From Pseudalkalibacillus sp051842935 (lineage in GTDB: Bacteria; Bacillota; Bacilli; Bacillales; Fictibacillaceae), in assembly GCF_051842935.1 (NCBI RefSeq), contig NZ_JBPXRR010000001.1, forward strand, positions 1,054,001 through 1,118,000: a stretch of DNA of 64,000 nt. Reading direction: 5' to 3'. The position numbers and the translations under genes are program-made. This document shows positions 1 through 9,802 of this stretch, one piece after another. The first letter of the stretch is position 1. Every line of letters starts with the position of its first letter. The notes under the pieces are model-generated. The model saw only the letters and a program-made list of their open reading frames with translations, did not search any database and had not been told where the DNA came from.

Positions 1-438
1 ATCCAATCACCGCTGATCGGGCGTTATTTATATATCTTCGCCATTCTTTTTCTGTTGAGCATTGATGCGCATCACATGATATTGAATGGGATTTATCAGA
101 GTTATCAATTCGCTCCCATCGATGAATGGATCTTTATGTTCGGAGAGGGGAATGTGGCGAGGCTCGTTTCGGATACTGTAGTGACGATGTTTTACATCGC
201 GTTCCAAATGGCCATACCGGTTGTCGGCTGTCTGTTTCTAGTCGATCTCGCACTCGGTATCGTTTCTAGGACCGTACCGCAAGTCAACGTATTTATCGTC
301 GGTTTACCGTTGAAGATCTTTGTCAGTTTCTTTGTATTGTTGCTTGTCATTCCGATCATGTTCCAAATGATCGAAGCTTTATCGATCGATATGCTCGAAA
401 CGATGAGAAAAATGATGAAATTGTTAGGTGGTCAATAG
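1..438 (+). CDS. fliR: Flagellar export apparatus protein FliR, 3' part
   Basis: The reading frame is open from base 1, so the gene begins upstream of the window; 145 C-terminal residues are visible. FliR is an inner-membrane subunit of the flagellar type III export gate. The visible part has hydrophobic helices, including a stretch around ATVVTMFYIAFQMAIPV-like residues near base 175-235 and a last helix near base 290-370, consistent with the C-terminal half of FliR. flhB starts 3 bases after the stop, which is the usual fliR-flhB order. The first in-frame ATG (base 76) is internal and not a start. Confidence 0.88.
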   Translation: MQSPLIGRYLYIFAILFLLSIDAHHMILNGIYQSYQFAPIDEWIFMFGEGNVARLVSDTVVTMFYIAFQMAIPVVGCLFLVDLALGIVSRTVPQVNVFIVGLPLKIFVSFFVLLLVIPIMFQMIEALSIDMLETMRKMMKLLGGQ

Positions 439-441
439 CCT

Positions 442-1524
442 ATGTCCTATCGTTCGCTTGATTTACAGTACTTCTCTCAGGAAAAGACGGAAAAAGCAAC
501 CCCGAAAAAGCGGCAAGACAGCCGTAAAAAAGGTCAGGTTGCCAAGTCGAGCGATGTGAATACTGCCATTATCTTATTAATCGTATTTTTATTTTTATGG
601 CTTATTGGTCCCTTCATGTTGAACTCATTACTCGGCATTTTTCAGATGAGCTTCCGTGAATTCATACATTTCGATGTTACAACAGAAAACATTCAGCAAG
701 TCATGGCATCCTTAGCCTTTGAGGCAGCGAAGATCGTTGCCCCAGTACTCCTGGTCGCAATGGTGGCCGGAGTAGCTGCCAACTATCTGCAGGTCGGTGT
801 CCTCTTTTCGACGGATCCGTTGAAACTGAAGCTAGAACGGATCAATCCGTTGAAAGGCGTCAAGAGAATCTATTCGATGAGGGCAATCGTAGAATTGCTT
901 AAATCAATTCTGAAAATCTCTCTCGTCGGATTCGTGACGTTCGCCATCCTTTGGTTGAAAAGGGATGACGTACTCACCCTATCAAAAGGTACCGCTGAAC
1001 ATTCATTGACGGTCATCGGCACCCTGACGATCCAGATGGGGCTCGCAGCCTCCGTTCTGCTGATTTTCCTTGCTGTGTTGGACTACACATATCAGAAGTA
1101 TGACTTTGAAAAGAGCATCAAAATGAGTAAACAAGATGTCAAAGATGAACATAAGAAATCCGAAGGGGATCCTTTGATCAAGTCAAAAATCAAAGAAAAG
1201 CAAAGACAGATGGCGATGCAGCGGATGATGCAAGAAGTTCCACAAGCGGATGTCGTCATCACGAACCCGACTCATTATGCGATTGCATTGAAATACGATG
1301 ACGGAAAGATGGATGCACCCGTTGTAGTAGCGAAAGGTGTCGATTATGTCGCACTAAAGATCCGTGAAGTAGCGAAGCACCATCAAATTGAAACGGTCGA
1401 AAACCGTCCTCTTGCCCGTAGCCTTTATGACCAGACGGAAATTGGAGATACAGTACCAGAAACCTTATTCAAAGCCGTTGCAGAAGTACTCGCTTATGTC
1501 TATCGATTGAAGAAATTAGTTTAA
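442..1524 (+). CDS. flhB: Flagellar export switch protein FlhB
   Basis: FlhB sets substrate specificity of the flagellar type III export apparatus, switching from rod/hook to filament substrates. The 360-residue protein starts with a basic soluble segment containing the typical EKTEKATPKKR motif (about residues 14-24), followed by four membrane helices and a cytoplasmic domain. The autocleavage site NPTH is present at residues 275-278, and cleavage between Asn and Pro is the known switch event. Length matches the family. It sits 3 bases after fliR and 35 bases before flhA within the fla/che operon. Confidence 0.97.
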   Translation: MSYRSLDLQYFSQEKTEKATPKKRQDSRKKGQVAKSSDVNTAIILLIVFLFLWLIGPFMLNSLLGIFQMSFREFIHFDVTTENIQQVMASLAFEAAKIVAPVLLVAMVAGVAANYLQVGVLFSTDPLKLKLERINPLKGVKRIYSMRAIVELLKSILKISLVGFVTFAILWLKRDDVLTLSKGTAEHSLTVIGTLTIQMGLAASVLLIFLAVLDYTYQKYDFEKSIKMSKQDVKDEHKKSEGDPLIKSKIKEKQRQMAMQRMMQEVPQADVVITNPTHYAIALKYDDGKMDAPVVVAKGVDYVALKIREVAKHHQIETVENRPLARSLYDQTEIGDTVPETLFKAVAEVLAYVYRLKKLV

Positions 1525-1559
1525 GAGATTCATTGAAGAATTAGAAGGAGCGTACAACG

Positions 1560-3593
1560 ATGAAGCCTAGAGATCTGACAGTCCTACTCAGTGTCATATT
1601 AATCATCACGATGTTGATCATACCGCTTCCGACGTGGATGCTCGATTTTCTTATCATCACGAATATATCCTTAGCTCTGCTGATCATCCTCATCGCGATG
1701 AATACGAATGAACCGTTGCAGTTTTCGATCTTTCCGTCGCTGTTGCTCCTTGTCACGCTCTTCAGACTTGGTCTGAATGTCTCGACAACGAGATCGATCC
1801 TGAGCCAAGCGAAGGCAGGTAATGTCATCGATACATTCGGGTCGTTCGTTGTGGCAGGGAATGTACTCGTCGGTTTTGTCGTTTTCGTCATACTGATCAT
1901 CATACAATTCGTCGTCATCACCAAAGGGTCGGAACGTGTTTCTGAGGTTGCTGCAAGATTTACGCTAGATGCGATGCCAGGGAAACAGATGAGTATCGAT
2001 GCGGACTTGAATGCCGGTTTGATTTCCGAAAGGGAAGCTCGTGAGCGTAGACAGAAGATTGAACAAGAAGCAGATTTCTACGGAGCGATGGACGGGGCAA
2101 GTAAGTTCGTAAAAGGAGACGCAATTGCCGGAATCATCATCGTCATCATCAATATGATTTTCGGAATCATCATCGGTATGGTCCAGCAAGGTATGCCACT
2201 GTCAGAAGCTTCTGGAACTTATACGTTGTTGACCGTAGGTGACGGACTAGTCAGCCAAATCCCAGCGTTGATCATCTCAACTGCAACAGGAATCATCGTA
2301 ACGCGTGCAGCGTCTGATGGGAACCTTGGACAAGATATCTCGAAGCAATTGCTTGCCTATCCCGCCATGTTGTATGTTGCATCAGCAACCGTATTCCTTC
2401 TAGGACTTTTCACACCGATACACGATGGTTTCACAATTCCGATTGCATTATTGCTTGCTTTTGGAGGATTTCAGTTGAGTCGTGTCGAAAAACAACGAAA
2501 AGTATCTGAAGAAGAGGTTGAAGAAGAAGTTCAGACTGAAGAGTTCAAGAGTCCGGAAAGTGTCGTCAATCTCTTACAGGTAGACCCGATTGAATTCGAG
2601 TTCGGGTACAGCCTCATTCCTTTGGCCGATACGAGCCAAGGTGGAGACTTGCTCGATCGGATCGTCATGATTCGCCGTCAACTAGCTCTGGAACTCGGTC
2701 TTGTCGTTCCTGTCGTTAGGATCAGGGACAATATCCAGCTACAACCGAACGAATACCGAATCAAAATCAAAGGGAATGAAATCACAAGGGGAGAACTTCT
2801 CCTGGATCATTACTTGGCTATGTCTCCAGGTGTTGATGATGAAGAGATTGAAGGGATTGAGACGGTTGAACCAGCATTCGGTTTGCCAGCACTGTGGATT
2901 TCAGAAGATCTGAAAGAGCGTGCTGAGTTGTCTGGTTACACGGTAGTCGATCCACCATCTGTCGTATCGACCCATTTGACCGAAATCATCAAGAAGCATT
3001 CCCATGAATTGCTGGGAAGACAAGAAGTGAAGCAGCTAATCGAGCATTTGAAAGAATCGCATGCTGCCCTTGTTGAAGATGTCACTCCAGATCCATTGAA
3101 CATCGGGGATATTCAAAAAGTGCTTTCCAAGCTATTGAAAGAAAATATCTCCATCAGAAATCTGCCGATCATTTTTGAAACACTTGCTGATTATGGACAA
3201 ATGACGAAAGATACAGACCTACTTACAGAATACGTGCGTCAATCGTTGTCACGCCAAATTTCCAAGCAATTCGGAGATGAACAATCCAGTTTGAAAGTGA
3301 TCACATTGGCGGGAACCGTTGAAAAACGCATTGCTGAATCTGTCCAGCAGACCGAGCATGGCAATTATCTCGCTATGGATCCGAATGATTCACAAGCGAT
3401 CTTTGATTCGATTACGAATGAAATCAAAAGAGTGAAAGAAGTCAGTCCGATGACGGTTCTATTATGTTCACCGGCCGTCAGGATGTATGTTCGACAGTTG
3501 ATAGAACGATATCTACCTGACGTCACTGTGTTGTCCTACAATGAGTTGGAACCTGATCTGGAAGTACAAAGCATAGGGGTGGTGAATGTCTGA
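1560..3593 (+). CDS. flhA: Flagellar export gate protein FlhA
   Basis: FlhA (677 residues) forms the nonameric cytoplasmic ring and the gate of flagellar type III export. The N-terminal half carries about eight membrane helices; the FHIPEP-type loop is visible as RFTLDAMPGKQMSIDADLN near residues 137-155. A charged linker rich in Glu (about residues 315-330) leads to the large cytoplasmic domain that binds chaperone-substrate complexes. The ATG is preceded by AAGGAG at 1544-1549. The stop overlaps the flhF start by one base (TGATG), which suggests translational coupling. Confidence 0.97.
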   Translation: MKPRDLTVLLSVILIITMLIIPLPTWMLDFLIITNISLALLIILIAMNTNEPLQFSIFPSLLLLVTLFRLGLNVSTTRSILSQAKAGNVIDTFGSFVVAGNVLVGFVVFVILIIIQFVVITKGSERVSEVAARFTLDAMPGKQMSIDADLNAGLISEREARERRQKIEQEADFYGAMDGASKFVKGDAIAGIIIVIINMIFGIIIGMVQQGMPLSEASGTYTLLTVGDGLVSQIPALIISTATGIIVTRAASDGNLGQDISKQLLAYPAMLYVASATVFLLGLFTPIHDGFTIPIALLLAFGGFQLSRVEKQRKVSEEEVEEEVQTEEFKSPESVVNLLQVDPIEFEFGYSLIPLADTSQGGDLLDRIVMIRRQLALELGLVVPVVRIRDNIQLQPNEYRIKIKGNEITRGELLLDHYLAMSPGVDDEEIEGIETVEPAFGLPALWISEDLKERAELSGYTVVDPPSVVSTHLTEIIKKHSHELLGRQEVKQLIEHLKESHAALVEDVTPDPLNIGDIQKVLSKLLKENISIRNLPIIFETLADYGQMTKDTDLLTEYVRQSLSRQISKQFGDEQSSLKVITLAGTVEKRIAESVQQTEHGNYLAMDPNDSQAIFDSITNEIKRVKEVSPMTVLLCSPAVRMYVRQLIERYLPDVTVLSYNELEPDLEVQSIGVVNV

Positions 3594-4726
3594 TGAAAGT
3601 GAAAAAGTATATAGCACCGACTATGCCCGAAGTGATGAAGAAGATTCGAAACGATCTTGGTAAAGATGCAGTCATTTTGAACTCTAAGGAAATCAGGACT
3701 GGAGGTTTTCTCGGTTTTTTCACAAAACCTTCCTTGGAGGTTGTGGCTGCTTTAGACCCTGAGCCGATCTATACGGACAAAAGCAAAGAAACCGAACAGT
3801 TCAAGATGCCGAATAGACCAACCAGTATTAAGAAGACTGAAACCAAAGAATTCAATCGTTCTGACTACGATGAAATGCAGAAACTGTTACGAAGTCTGGC
3901 AACGGAGAAAAGCCATTCGAGCCATCTTCCTCCAGAAATCGTAACCATCATGAACCACTTGGAGGAACAAGGTGTCCATCATGAACTGCGAGATCTCATT
4001 TCTAAACAGCTGTTGAAAAAATGGTATCAGGAAGATTCTGAACAGGAAGCAAATGATAAACTACTGGATTGGGTGAGGGAGATCGTGCTCTCCATTTTAC
4101 CGGAAGAAGGATTTGGTGGTTTTCAATATGATAAGAAATTTTTGAATCTGATTGGACCTACTGGTGTGGGGAAAACGACTACCATAGCAAAAATCGCTGC
4201 AGATGCAGTCCTGAATAAAAAGAAGAGAGCTGCACTCATTACGACAGATACATACCGGATTGCGGCAATCGAGCAATTGAAGACCTACGCAGAGATCTTG
4301 AATATTCCTCTCGAGGTAGCTTACAACCATGAGGATTTCATTCAAGCGAAAGAAAAGTTCCGTGATTATGACGTCATACTCGTCGATTCCGCTGGACGTA
4401 ATTTCAAGAACGCAAAATATGTAACTGACCTGGAACACATTTATCAATTCAATGAGGAAATGGAAAATTTCCTCGTACTTTCACTTACATCCAAGCATGC
4501 TGATATGGTGAAGATTGTAAGCCAATTTGAAAAAGTTCCAATTGATAAACTAGTGTTCACGAAGCAGGATGAAACGGAAACATACGGAGATATTTTGAAT
4601 ATCAGTCATCAAACTGGCATTGGTGTAGCGTACATCACAATTGGTCAAAATGTACCGGATGATATAAAAGAAGCGAGTCATCAACAAATCATAGACCTTG
4701 TCATCGGAGATGTCCAACATGCATGA
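3593..4726 (+). CDS. flhF: SRP-type GTPase FlhF (flagellar placement)
   Basis: FlhF is a signal-recognition-particle family GTPase that controls the site and number of flagella together with FlhG. The 377-residue protein has a basic N-terminal B domain, a low-complexity linker (about 60-95) and an NG GTPase domain. The P-loop GPTGVGKTTT lies at residues 188-197 (Lys194); TTDTYRIAAIEQLKTYA and VDSAGR follow as SRP-GTPase motifs, and TKQDET replaces the usual TKLDE form. It overlaps flhA by one base and flhG by eight bases. Confidence 0.96.
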   Translation: MKVKKYIAPTMPEVMKKIRNDLGKDAVILNSKEIRTGGFLGFFTKPSLEVVAALDPEPIYTDKSKETEQFKMPNRPTSIKKTETKEFNRSDYDEMQKLLRSLATEKSHSSHLPPEIVTIMNHLEEQGVHHELRDLISKQLLKKWYQEDSEQEANDKLLDWVREIVLSILPEEGFGGFQYDKKFLNLIGPTGVGKTTTIAKIAADAVLNKKKRAALITTDTYRIAAIEQLKTYAEILNIPLEVAYNHEDFIQAKEKFRDYDVILVDSAGRNFKNAKYVTDLEHIYQFNEEMENFLVLSLTSKHADMVKIVSQFEKVPIDKLVFTKQDETETYGDILNISHQTGIGVAYITIGQNVPDDIKEASHQQIIDLVIGDVQHA

Positions 4727-5585
4727 TCAAGCGGAAATGCTCCGAAAACGGTTGGGGGATGACAAGAAGCAAGCGAAAGTATGTGCAATCGCAAGCGGTA
4801 AAGGTGGCGTCGGAAAATCAAATGTAACGGTCAATCTTGCCATCTCGCTTGCACAGTCAGGCTCAAGGGTAATCGTGCTTGATCTCGATATCGGCATGGC
4901 GAACCTGGACATTTTGATGGGGGTCCATTCCAAAGCGAATATCGTCGACCTCGTAGAACAGGAACTTTCCATTATAGAGATCATAGAGAACGGTCCTGGA
5001 AAGATCGATTACATCGCAGGCGGTAACGGATTGAATAAACTGTTCCAATTGAATGAGCGCCAGTTTCAACATTTCACTGAGCAACTTCAAGTGATCCATG
5101 ATCTTTATGATTATATCTTTCTTGATATGGGAGCAGGTGCTTCAAAGGATAGCTTGCAATTCATCACTGCTGCAGATGAGGTATTGCTTGTTACTACCCC
5201 CGAGCCCACAGCAATTACAGATGCATATGCGATGTTGAAATTCATTTTGAGGCAAGAGCCAATGACCAAAGTATCTGTCATCGTCAACCGAGTGGAGAAT
5301 CCGAAGGAAGGAAGAGAAATCGGTAAGCGAATCCAACTGGCCGCGACGCAATTTTTACAGAAGGAAATCGAGGTGTTAGGTGTCCTGCCAGATGATGGTT
5401 TGGTTTTTAAAGCCGTGAAACAACAAATCCCTTACACGCTCCATTCACCTCATGCTCCTGTCTCCAGGGGAATGAAACAGTTGTCCGACGCCTACAAAAA
5501 AGGATCTGAAATGAAGGGGATGCAAGAGGAAGGGTTTCTACAACGATTTTCGCGATACTTTTTTAGAAAGCAGGGTGCCAAATGA
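4719..5585 (+). CDS. flhG: MinD-like ATPase FlhG (YlxH)
   Basis: FlhG is a MinD/ParA-type ATPase that stimulates FlhF and helps assemble the flagellar C-ring. The deviant Walker A KGGVGKSN lies near residues 27-34, and VIVLDLDIGMANLDILMG is the switch region. I choose ATG 4719 (288 residues, MHDQAEMLRKRL) because GGAG at 4705-4708 is correctly spaced and family members begin with a DQAxxLR motif that activates FlhF. In-frame TTG 4698 and ATG 4710 are alternatives. The C-terminus ends in a basic/hydrophobic stretch (FSRYFFRK) likely to be the membrane-targeting helix. Confidence 0.93.
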   Translation: MHDQAEMLRKRLGDDKKQAKVCAIASGKGGVGKSNVTVNLAISLAQSGSRVIVLDLDIGMANLDILMGVHSKANIVDLVEQELSIIEIIENGPGKIDYIAGGNGLNKLFQLNERQFQHFTEQLQVIHDLYDYIFLDMGAGASKDSLQFITAADEVLLVTTPEPTAITDAYAMLKFILRQEPMTKVSVIVNRVENPKEGREIGKRIQLAATQFLQKEIEVLGVLPDDGLVFKAVKQQIPYTLHSPHAPVSRGMKQLSDAYKKGSEMKGMQEEGFLQRFSRYFFRKQGAK

Positions 5586-6646
5586 ACATGATAAAGGTGT
5601 TGGTTGTTGATGATTCCGCTTTCATGCGGAAAGTCATCTCAGATTTGCTATCCAGCGACCCATCTATAGAAGTTGTTGGTACTGCAAGAAATGGAGAAGA
5701 TGCGTTAAACAAAATCTCGAAACTTTCTCCGGACGTTGTCACACTTGATGTAGAAATGCCGGTGATGGATGGGTTGACCACTTTGAAAAAAATCGTGGAT
5801 CATTATTCGTTGCCAGTCATCATGGTCAGCAGTGTCACCAAATCTGGAGCGAAGCAAACGATTGAAGCCATGCAGAACGGTGCAGTGGACTTCATTTCAA
5901 AACCATCTGGATCCATTTCATTAGACATACATAGAATTCAAGGAGAATTGGTTGAAAAGGTCAAAATCGCAAGCCAGGCGAACTTACCGAAAGACTTTAC
6001 TGAACAACCTCCTATCCAACCTGACCCCATCACACCGAAAGTACCATTGAAGTCAGGGGCAAAAGGCGAGAGGAAAAAACTGATTTCGATCGGAACTTCT
6101 ACAGGTGGTCCGAAAGCACTTGTTGAGGTCATATCCAAACTTCCGAAAGAAATCAACGCTCCTGTGCTCATCGTGCAGCATATGCCGGAAGGGTTCACTA
6201 AATCATTGGCTGAGCGATTAAATAAATTATCTGAATTGAATGTAAAAGAAGCAGAAACAGGTGAACGGATCAAAGAAGGCTGTGTATATATCGCACCGGG
6301 AGGTCACCACCTGAAAGTGAAGAAAGATACAGAAGGCTTATATGTCCAGCTTGATGATGAAACACCGCCGACTAGAGGACACCGTCCCTCTGTAGATGAA
6401 ATGTTCAATAGCCTGACACAGATCGAAGACTACGAAAAGATTGCCGTCATCATGACCGGGATGGGTTCAGACGGCACAAACGGTCTTTTATCTTTAAAGC
6501 AGGATGAATCGACGATTGCCATTGCTGAATCAGAAGAGACTTGTGTAGTGTTCGGAATGCCGAGGGCTGCCATCGCTACGACTAAAGTAGATGAAATCGT
6601 ACCTGTAAACAGCATAGCTGAAAGAATCGTCCATTATTTAAAGTAG
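5582..6646 (+). CDS. cheB: Chemotaxis response regulator methylesterase CheB
   Basis: CheB removes methyl groups from glutamates of chemoreceptors when phosphorylated by CheA. The 354-residue protein has a receiver domain with phosphoacceptor Asp56 (TLDVEMP) and the conserved Thr/Lys motifs (VSSVTKSG, FISKPSG), a linker rich in Pro (about 135-160) and a C-terminal esterase domain. The nucleophile is Ser173 in GTSTGGP; the catalytic His is in VQHMPEGF and the Asp in GMGSDGT. The start overlaps the flhG stop (ATGA). Confidence 0.97.
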   Translation: MNMIKVLVVDDSAFMRKVISDLLSSDPSIEVVGTARNGEDALNKISKLSPDVVTLDVEMPVMDGLTTLKKIVDHYSLPVIMVSSVTKSGAKQTIEAMQNGAVDFISKPSGSISLDIHRIQGELVEKVKIASQANLPKDFTEQPPIQPDPITPKVPLKSGAKGERKKLISIGTSTGGPKALVEVISKLPKEINAPVLIVQHMPEGFTKSLAERLNKLSELNVKEAETGERIKEGCVYIAPGGHHLKVKKDTEGLYVQLDDETPPTRGHRPSVDEMFNSLTQIEDYEKIAVIMTGMGSDGTNGLLSLKQDESTIAIAESEETCVVFGMPRAAIATTKVDEIVPVNSIAERIVHYLK

Positions 6647-6658
6647 GGGGTTGTACAT

Positions 6659-8668
6659 ATGGATATGAACCAATACCTTGAGATTTTCGTTGAGGAGAGT
6701 CGGGAACACCTTCAAGCTATCAACGAACATATGTTGAAGCTTGAAAACGATCCATCAAACATAGCGATCATCAACGACATTTTCCGATCTGCACATACAT
6801 TAAAGGGGATGTCTGCATCAATGGGATATGAAGACTTAGCGAGTCTTACCCATCAGATGGAGAACGTATTGGATGCGATCAGACAAGAGAAAATTACCGT
6901 CAAGGATCACACTGTGGATGCATTGTTCGAATCAGTTGATCATCTTGAAGCGATGGTTGAATCCATCATCGCAGGCGGGGATGGTAAACGGGATGTGAAA
7001 GACATCGTCCATACATTGAATTTGATCGAAAAAGGAGAGGATCCGGATTCAGATTCCGGAACTCCATCATCTCAAACTGGCTCAGAGGATACTGGGTTAG
7101 ATGAGTTTCAGAAGTCGATCCTACAGCAATCCATTGATCAAGGAATGAATGCATTTACGGTCAAGGTAACGTTAGAGAGCACATGTATGCTTAAAGCTGC
7201 CCGCGTTTATATGGTTTTCGAAGTCATTGAAAAAATCTCTGAAGTCATCCACTCTTCACCGGCAGTCAGCGATTTGGAAGAAGAGAAGTTCGATCAAGAC
7301 TTTACGGTGACCTTGATCACTGACTTGGACGCAGATGAAGTCCAAACGAAAATCGGTAAGGTTTCAGAAGTAGAGACAGTTTCGGTTACGCCATTCAATG
7401 CAACGAAAGAGGCGAGTGAGGCAACTCAGGAAGCGGCAGCTGCAATTGAAACGGATAAACCTGTAGAGAAGAAACAGGAAAAAGAACCGGAAAATACGAA
7501 AAACGCGAAAGCCGCAGCAAGCAACAAGACGATGCGAGTCAACATCAATCGATTGGATAGTTTGATGAACCTCTTCGAAGAACTTGTCATCGACCGGGGC
7601 AGGTTGGAAGCACTCGCGAAAGAAATAGATAACGGTAGTTTGACAGATACCGTTGAGCATATCACTCGTTTGACCAGTGACTTACAAGATTCACTCATGA
7701 CGTTGAGGATGGTGCAGATCGATACTGTATTCAATCGATTCCCGCGTATGATTCGAAGTCTTTCAAAAGATTTAGGCAAGAAAATCGAGTTCAATGTAAC
7801 TGGTGGAGAGACTGAACTGGATCGTACGGTCATTGATGAAATCGGTGATCCACTCGTCCATCTGTTAAGGAACTCCGTCGATCATGGAATCGAAATGCCG
7901 GAGAAGCGATCAGAAGCTGGTAAACCTGAAGTTGGTACGATATCACTCACCGCCTATCACAGTGGTAACCACATCTACATCGATATTGAGGATGATGGTG
8001 GCGGAATCAATCGTGATAAGGTCCTGAAGAAGGCGATTGAAAACAATATCGTCGATGAAGCGATGGCAGAAAAGCTGGAAGACGAAGAAGTGTTTCAGCT
8101 ATTGTTCGCTTCTGGATTCAGTACTGCAGATACTGTTTCCGATATTTCAGGTCGGGGTGTCGGTCTTGATGTCGTCAAGAGTAAGATTGAATCATTGGGA
8201 GGTCACATCCATGTAACCTCCAAGCCGGGACGCGGTTCCAAGTTCGCAATCCAATTGCCGTTGACGTTGTCGATCTTACCGGTCATGTTGGTCACGATCG
8301 GACTCGAAACATATGCGATTCCTCTTTCCAACATAGTGGAGAGCATCATCATTCCAAAGGGTGATGTGATGAAAGCACACAACCAATTGGTCATTGATTT
8401 CAGAGGCAAGGTTGTCCCGCTTGTGTCTATGAAAGATGTTTTGGAAGTCGAGTCAGTGGGAGAAGAAAAGGATACTTATTCCATCGTGGTCGTCCGAAAA
8501 GGAGATCAGATGGCAGCCTTGATCGTCGACCGATTCATCAGCCAGCAAGAAGTCGTCCTTAAACCGTTAGGAGATTACCTGACCAATGTCTTCGCCATAT
8601 CTGGTGCTACGATTCTTGGGGATGGTAAGGTTTCGTTAATACTTGATTGCAACGATCTAATCAAATAA
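6659..8668 (+). CDS. cheA: Chemotaxis histidine kinase CheA
   Basis: CheA is the central kinase of chemotaxis and phosphorylates CheY and CheB. The 669 residues show an HPt domain with phospho-accepting His46 (SAHTLKGM), a CheY/CheB-binding P2 region, an Ala/Glu/Lys-rich linker (about 240-285), the dimerisation domain (NINRLDSLMNLFEELV), the ATPase with N box (HLLRNSVDHGIE), G1 box (DIEDDGGGI) and G2 box (GRGVGLDVV), and a C-terminal CheW-like domain. An AGGGGG site at 6645-6650 precedes ATG 6659. Confidence 0.98.
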   Translation: MDMNQYLEIFVEESREHLQAINEHMLKLENDPSNIAIINDIFRSAHTLKGMSASMGYEDLASLTHQMENVLDAIRQEKITVKDHTVDALFESVDHLEAMVESIIAGGDGKRDVKDIVHTLNLIEKGEDPDSDSGTPSSQTGSEDTGLDEFQKSILQQSIDQGMNAFTVKVTLESTCMLKAARVYMVFEVIEKISEVIHSSPAVSDLEEEKFDQDFTVTLITDLDADEVQTKIGKVSEVETVSVTPFNATKEASEATQEAAAAIETDKPVEKKQEKEPENTKNAKAAASNKTMRVNINRLDSLMNLFEELVIDRGRLEALAKEIDNGSLTDTVEHITRLTSDLQDSLMTLRMVQIDTVFNRFPRMIRSLSKDLGKKIEFNVTGGETELDRTVIDEIGDPLVHLLRNSVDHGIEMPEKRSEAGKPEVGTISLTAYHSGNHIYIDIEDDGGGINRDKVLKKAIENNIVDEAMAEKLEDEEVFQLLFASGFSTADTVSDISGRGVGLDVVKSKIESLGGHIHVTSKPGRGSKFAIQLPLTLSILPVMLVTIGLETYAIPLSNIVESIIIPKGDVMKAHNQLVIDFRGKVVPLVSMKDVLEVESVGEEKDTYSIVVVRKGDQMAALIVDRFISQQEVVLKPLGDYLTNVFAISGATILGDGKVSLILDCNDLIK

Positions 8669-8681
8669 GGGAGGATTCAGA

Positions 8682-9167
8682 ATGTCCGAAGTGAAAACAG
8701 TAGAAACCGAAATGAAAGCGATCGTATTCCAGCTTAAAGATGAAGAATATGGTGTGGATGTTCATCAAGTCCGTTCCATCGAGCGTCTACAAGAGATTAC
8801 TAGAGTCCCGAGAACGCCTTCTTTCGTAAAAGGTGTCATCAATTTAAGAGGAATTGTTACTCCTATCATAGATTTAAGAAGCCGTTTCGATATCGAAGAA
8901 ACCGAACCGACGGATGAAACAAGAATCATCATCGTCAATGCAAATGATCTCGAAGTAGGCATGATTGTAGATTCTGCGAATGACGTCATTGATGTACCAG
9001 CAAACGCTGTGGAACAGGCTCCTAAAGTCGTAGGTGGAATTGATGCAGAATATTTGGATGGTGTGGCGAAACTCGAAAAGAGATTATTGATTTTGCTTAA
9101 CCTGGATAAAGTGTTGAACCCAGAAGAGATCATCGCACTCCGACAATTCAAGGAGAAGGGTGAATGA
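8682..9167 (+). CDS. cheW: Chemotaxis coupling protein CheW
   Basis: CheW (161 residues) links chemoreceptors to CheA. It is a single CheW-like SH3-type fold, with the conserved core VKGVINLRGIVTPIIDLR near residues 46-63 and TRIIIVNAND later. It starts 13 bases after cheA behind AAGGGAGG and ends overlapping cheC (ATGA). Length is normal for a stand-alone CheW. No receiver domain is present, so it is not CheV. Confidence 0.96.
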   Translation: MSEVKTVETEMKAIVFQLKDEEYGVDVHQVRSIERLQEITRVPRTPSFVKGVINLRGIVTPIIDLRSRFDIEETEPTDETRIIIVNANDLEVGMIVDSANDVIDVPANAVEQAPKVVGGIDAEYLDGVAKLEKRLLILLNLDKVLNPEEIIALRQFKEKGE

Positions 9168-9802
9168 TCACACCTGAAAGATTGACAGACTTCCATAAAG
9201 ACATACTGAAAGAGATCGGTAATATCGGAGCGGGGCATGCCGCTACCGCGTTATCTGAACTCGTCAACAAGTCAATCGATATGAATGTTCCATCTGTCAA
9301 GTTGGCTCCTTTTCACGAAGTGACTGAGTTGCTCGGAGGAGAAGACACCGTAGTTGCGGCCACTTTCCTCCGTGTCACAGGGGATGCGCCTGGTAACATG
9401 TACTTCATTCTGACCATTGAAGAGGCTGTATCCTATCTTAAACAACTGACAGGCGATGAGAGTATCGATGAAAACAGCTTTTATGATTGTGAAATGACAC
9501 GTTCAGCTTTACAGGAAACAGGCAATATTTTAGCGGGATCCTATCTTTCTTCCTTTTCTGATTTTACCGGATTGAAGCTATCGCCCTCGGTGCCTTATTT
9601 GACGATCGACATGGCGGCGGCAGTGTTATCATTCGGTCTTGTTGAGATGTCACAAGTAAGTGATTATGCCATTATCATAGATACACAGTTGAAAGAATCA
9701 GATGGGTTGCAGACCGGCATTGATGGACACTTTCTGTTGTTGCCTGACCCTGACTCTTTCGAAAAGATCTTTCATTCTTTAGGAGTTTCGATTAATGAAT
9801 AA
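9164..9802 (+). CDS. cheC: CheY-P phosphatase CheC
   Basis: CheC dephosphorylates CheY-P and, bound to CheD, participates in the B. subtilis type of chemotactic adaptation. The 212-residue protein has both CXY-family active-site motifs: EIGNIGAGHAATAL (about residues 12-25) and ETGNILAGSYLSSF (about 117-130), each with the Glu...Asn pair. It overlaps cheW by 4 bases and cheD by 8 bases, which fits tight coupling and the known CheC-CheD complex. Confidence 0.96.
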   Translation: MITPERLTDFHKDILKEIGNIGAGHAATALSELVNKSIDMNVPSVKLAPFHEVTELLGGEDTVVAATFLRVTGDAPGNMYFILTIEEAVSYLKQLTGDESIDENSFYDCEMTRSALQETGNILAGSYLSSFSDFTGLKLSPSVPYLTIDMAAAVLSFGLVEMSQVSDYAIIIDTQLKESDGLQTGIDGHFLLLPDPDSFEKIFHSLGVSINE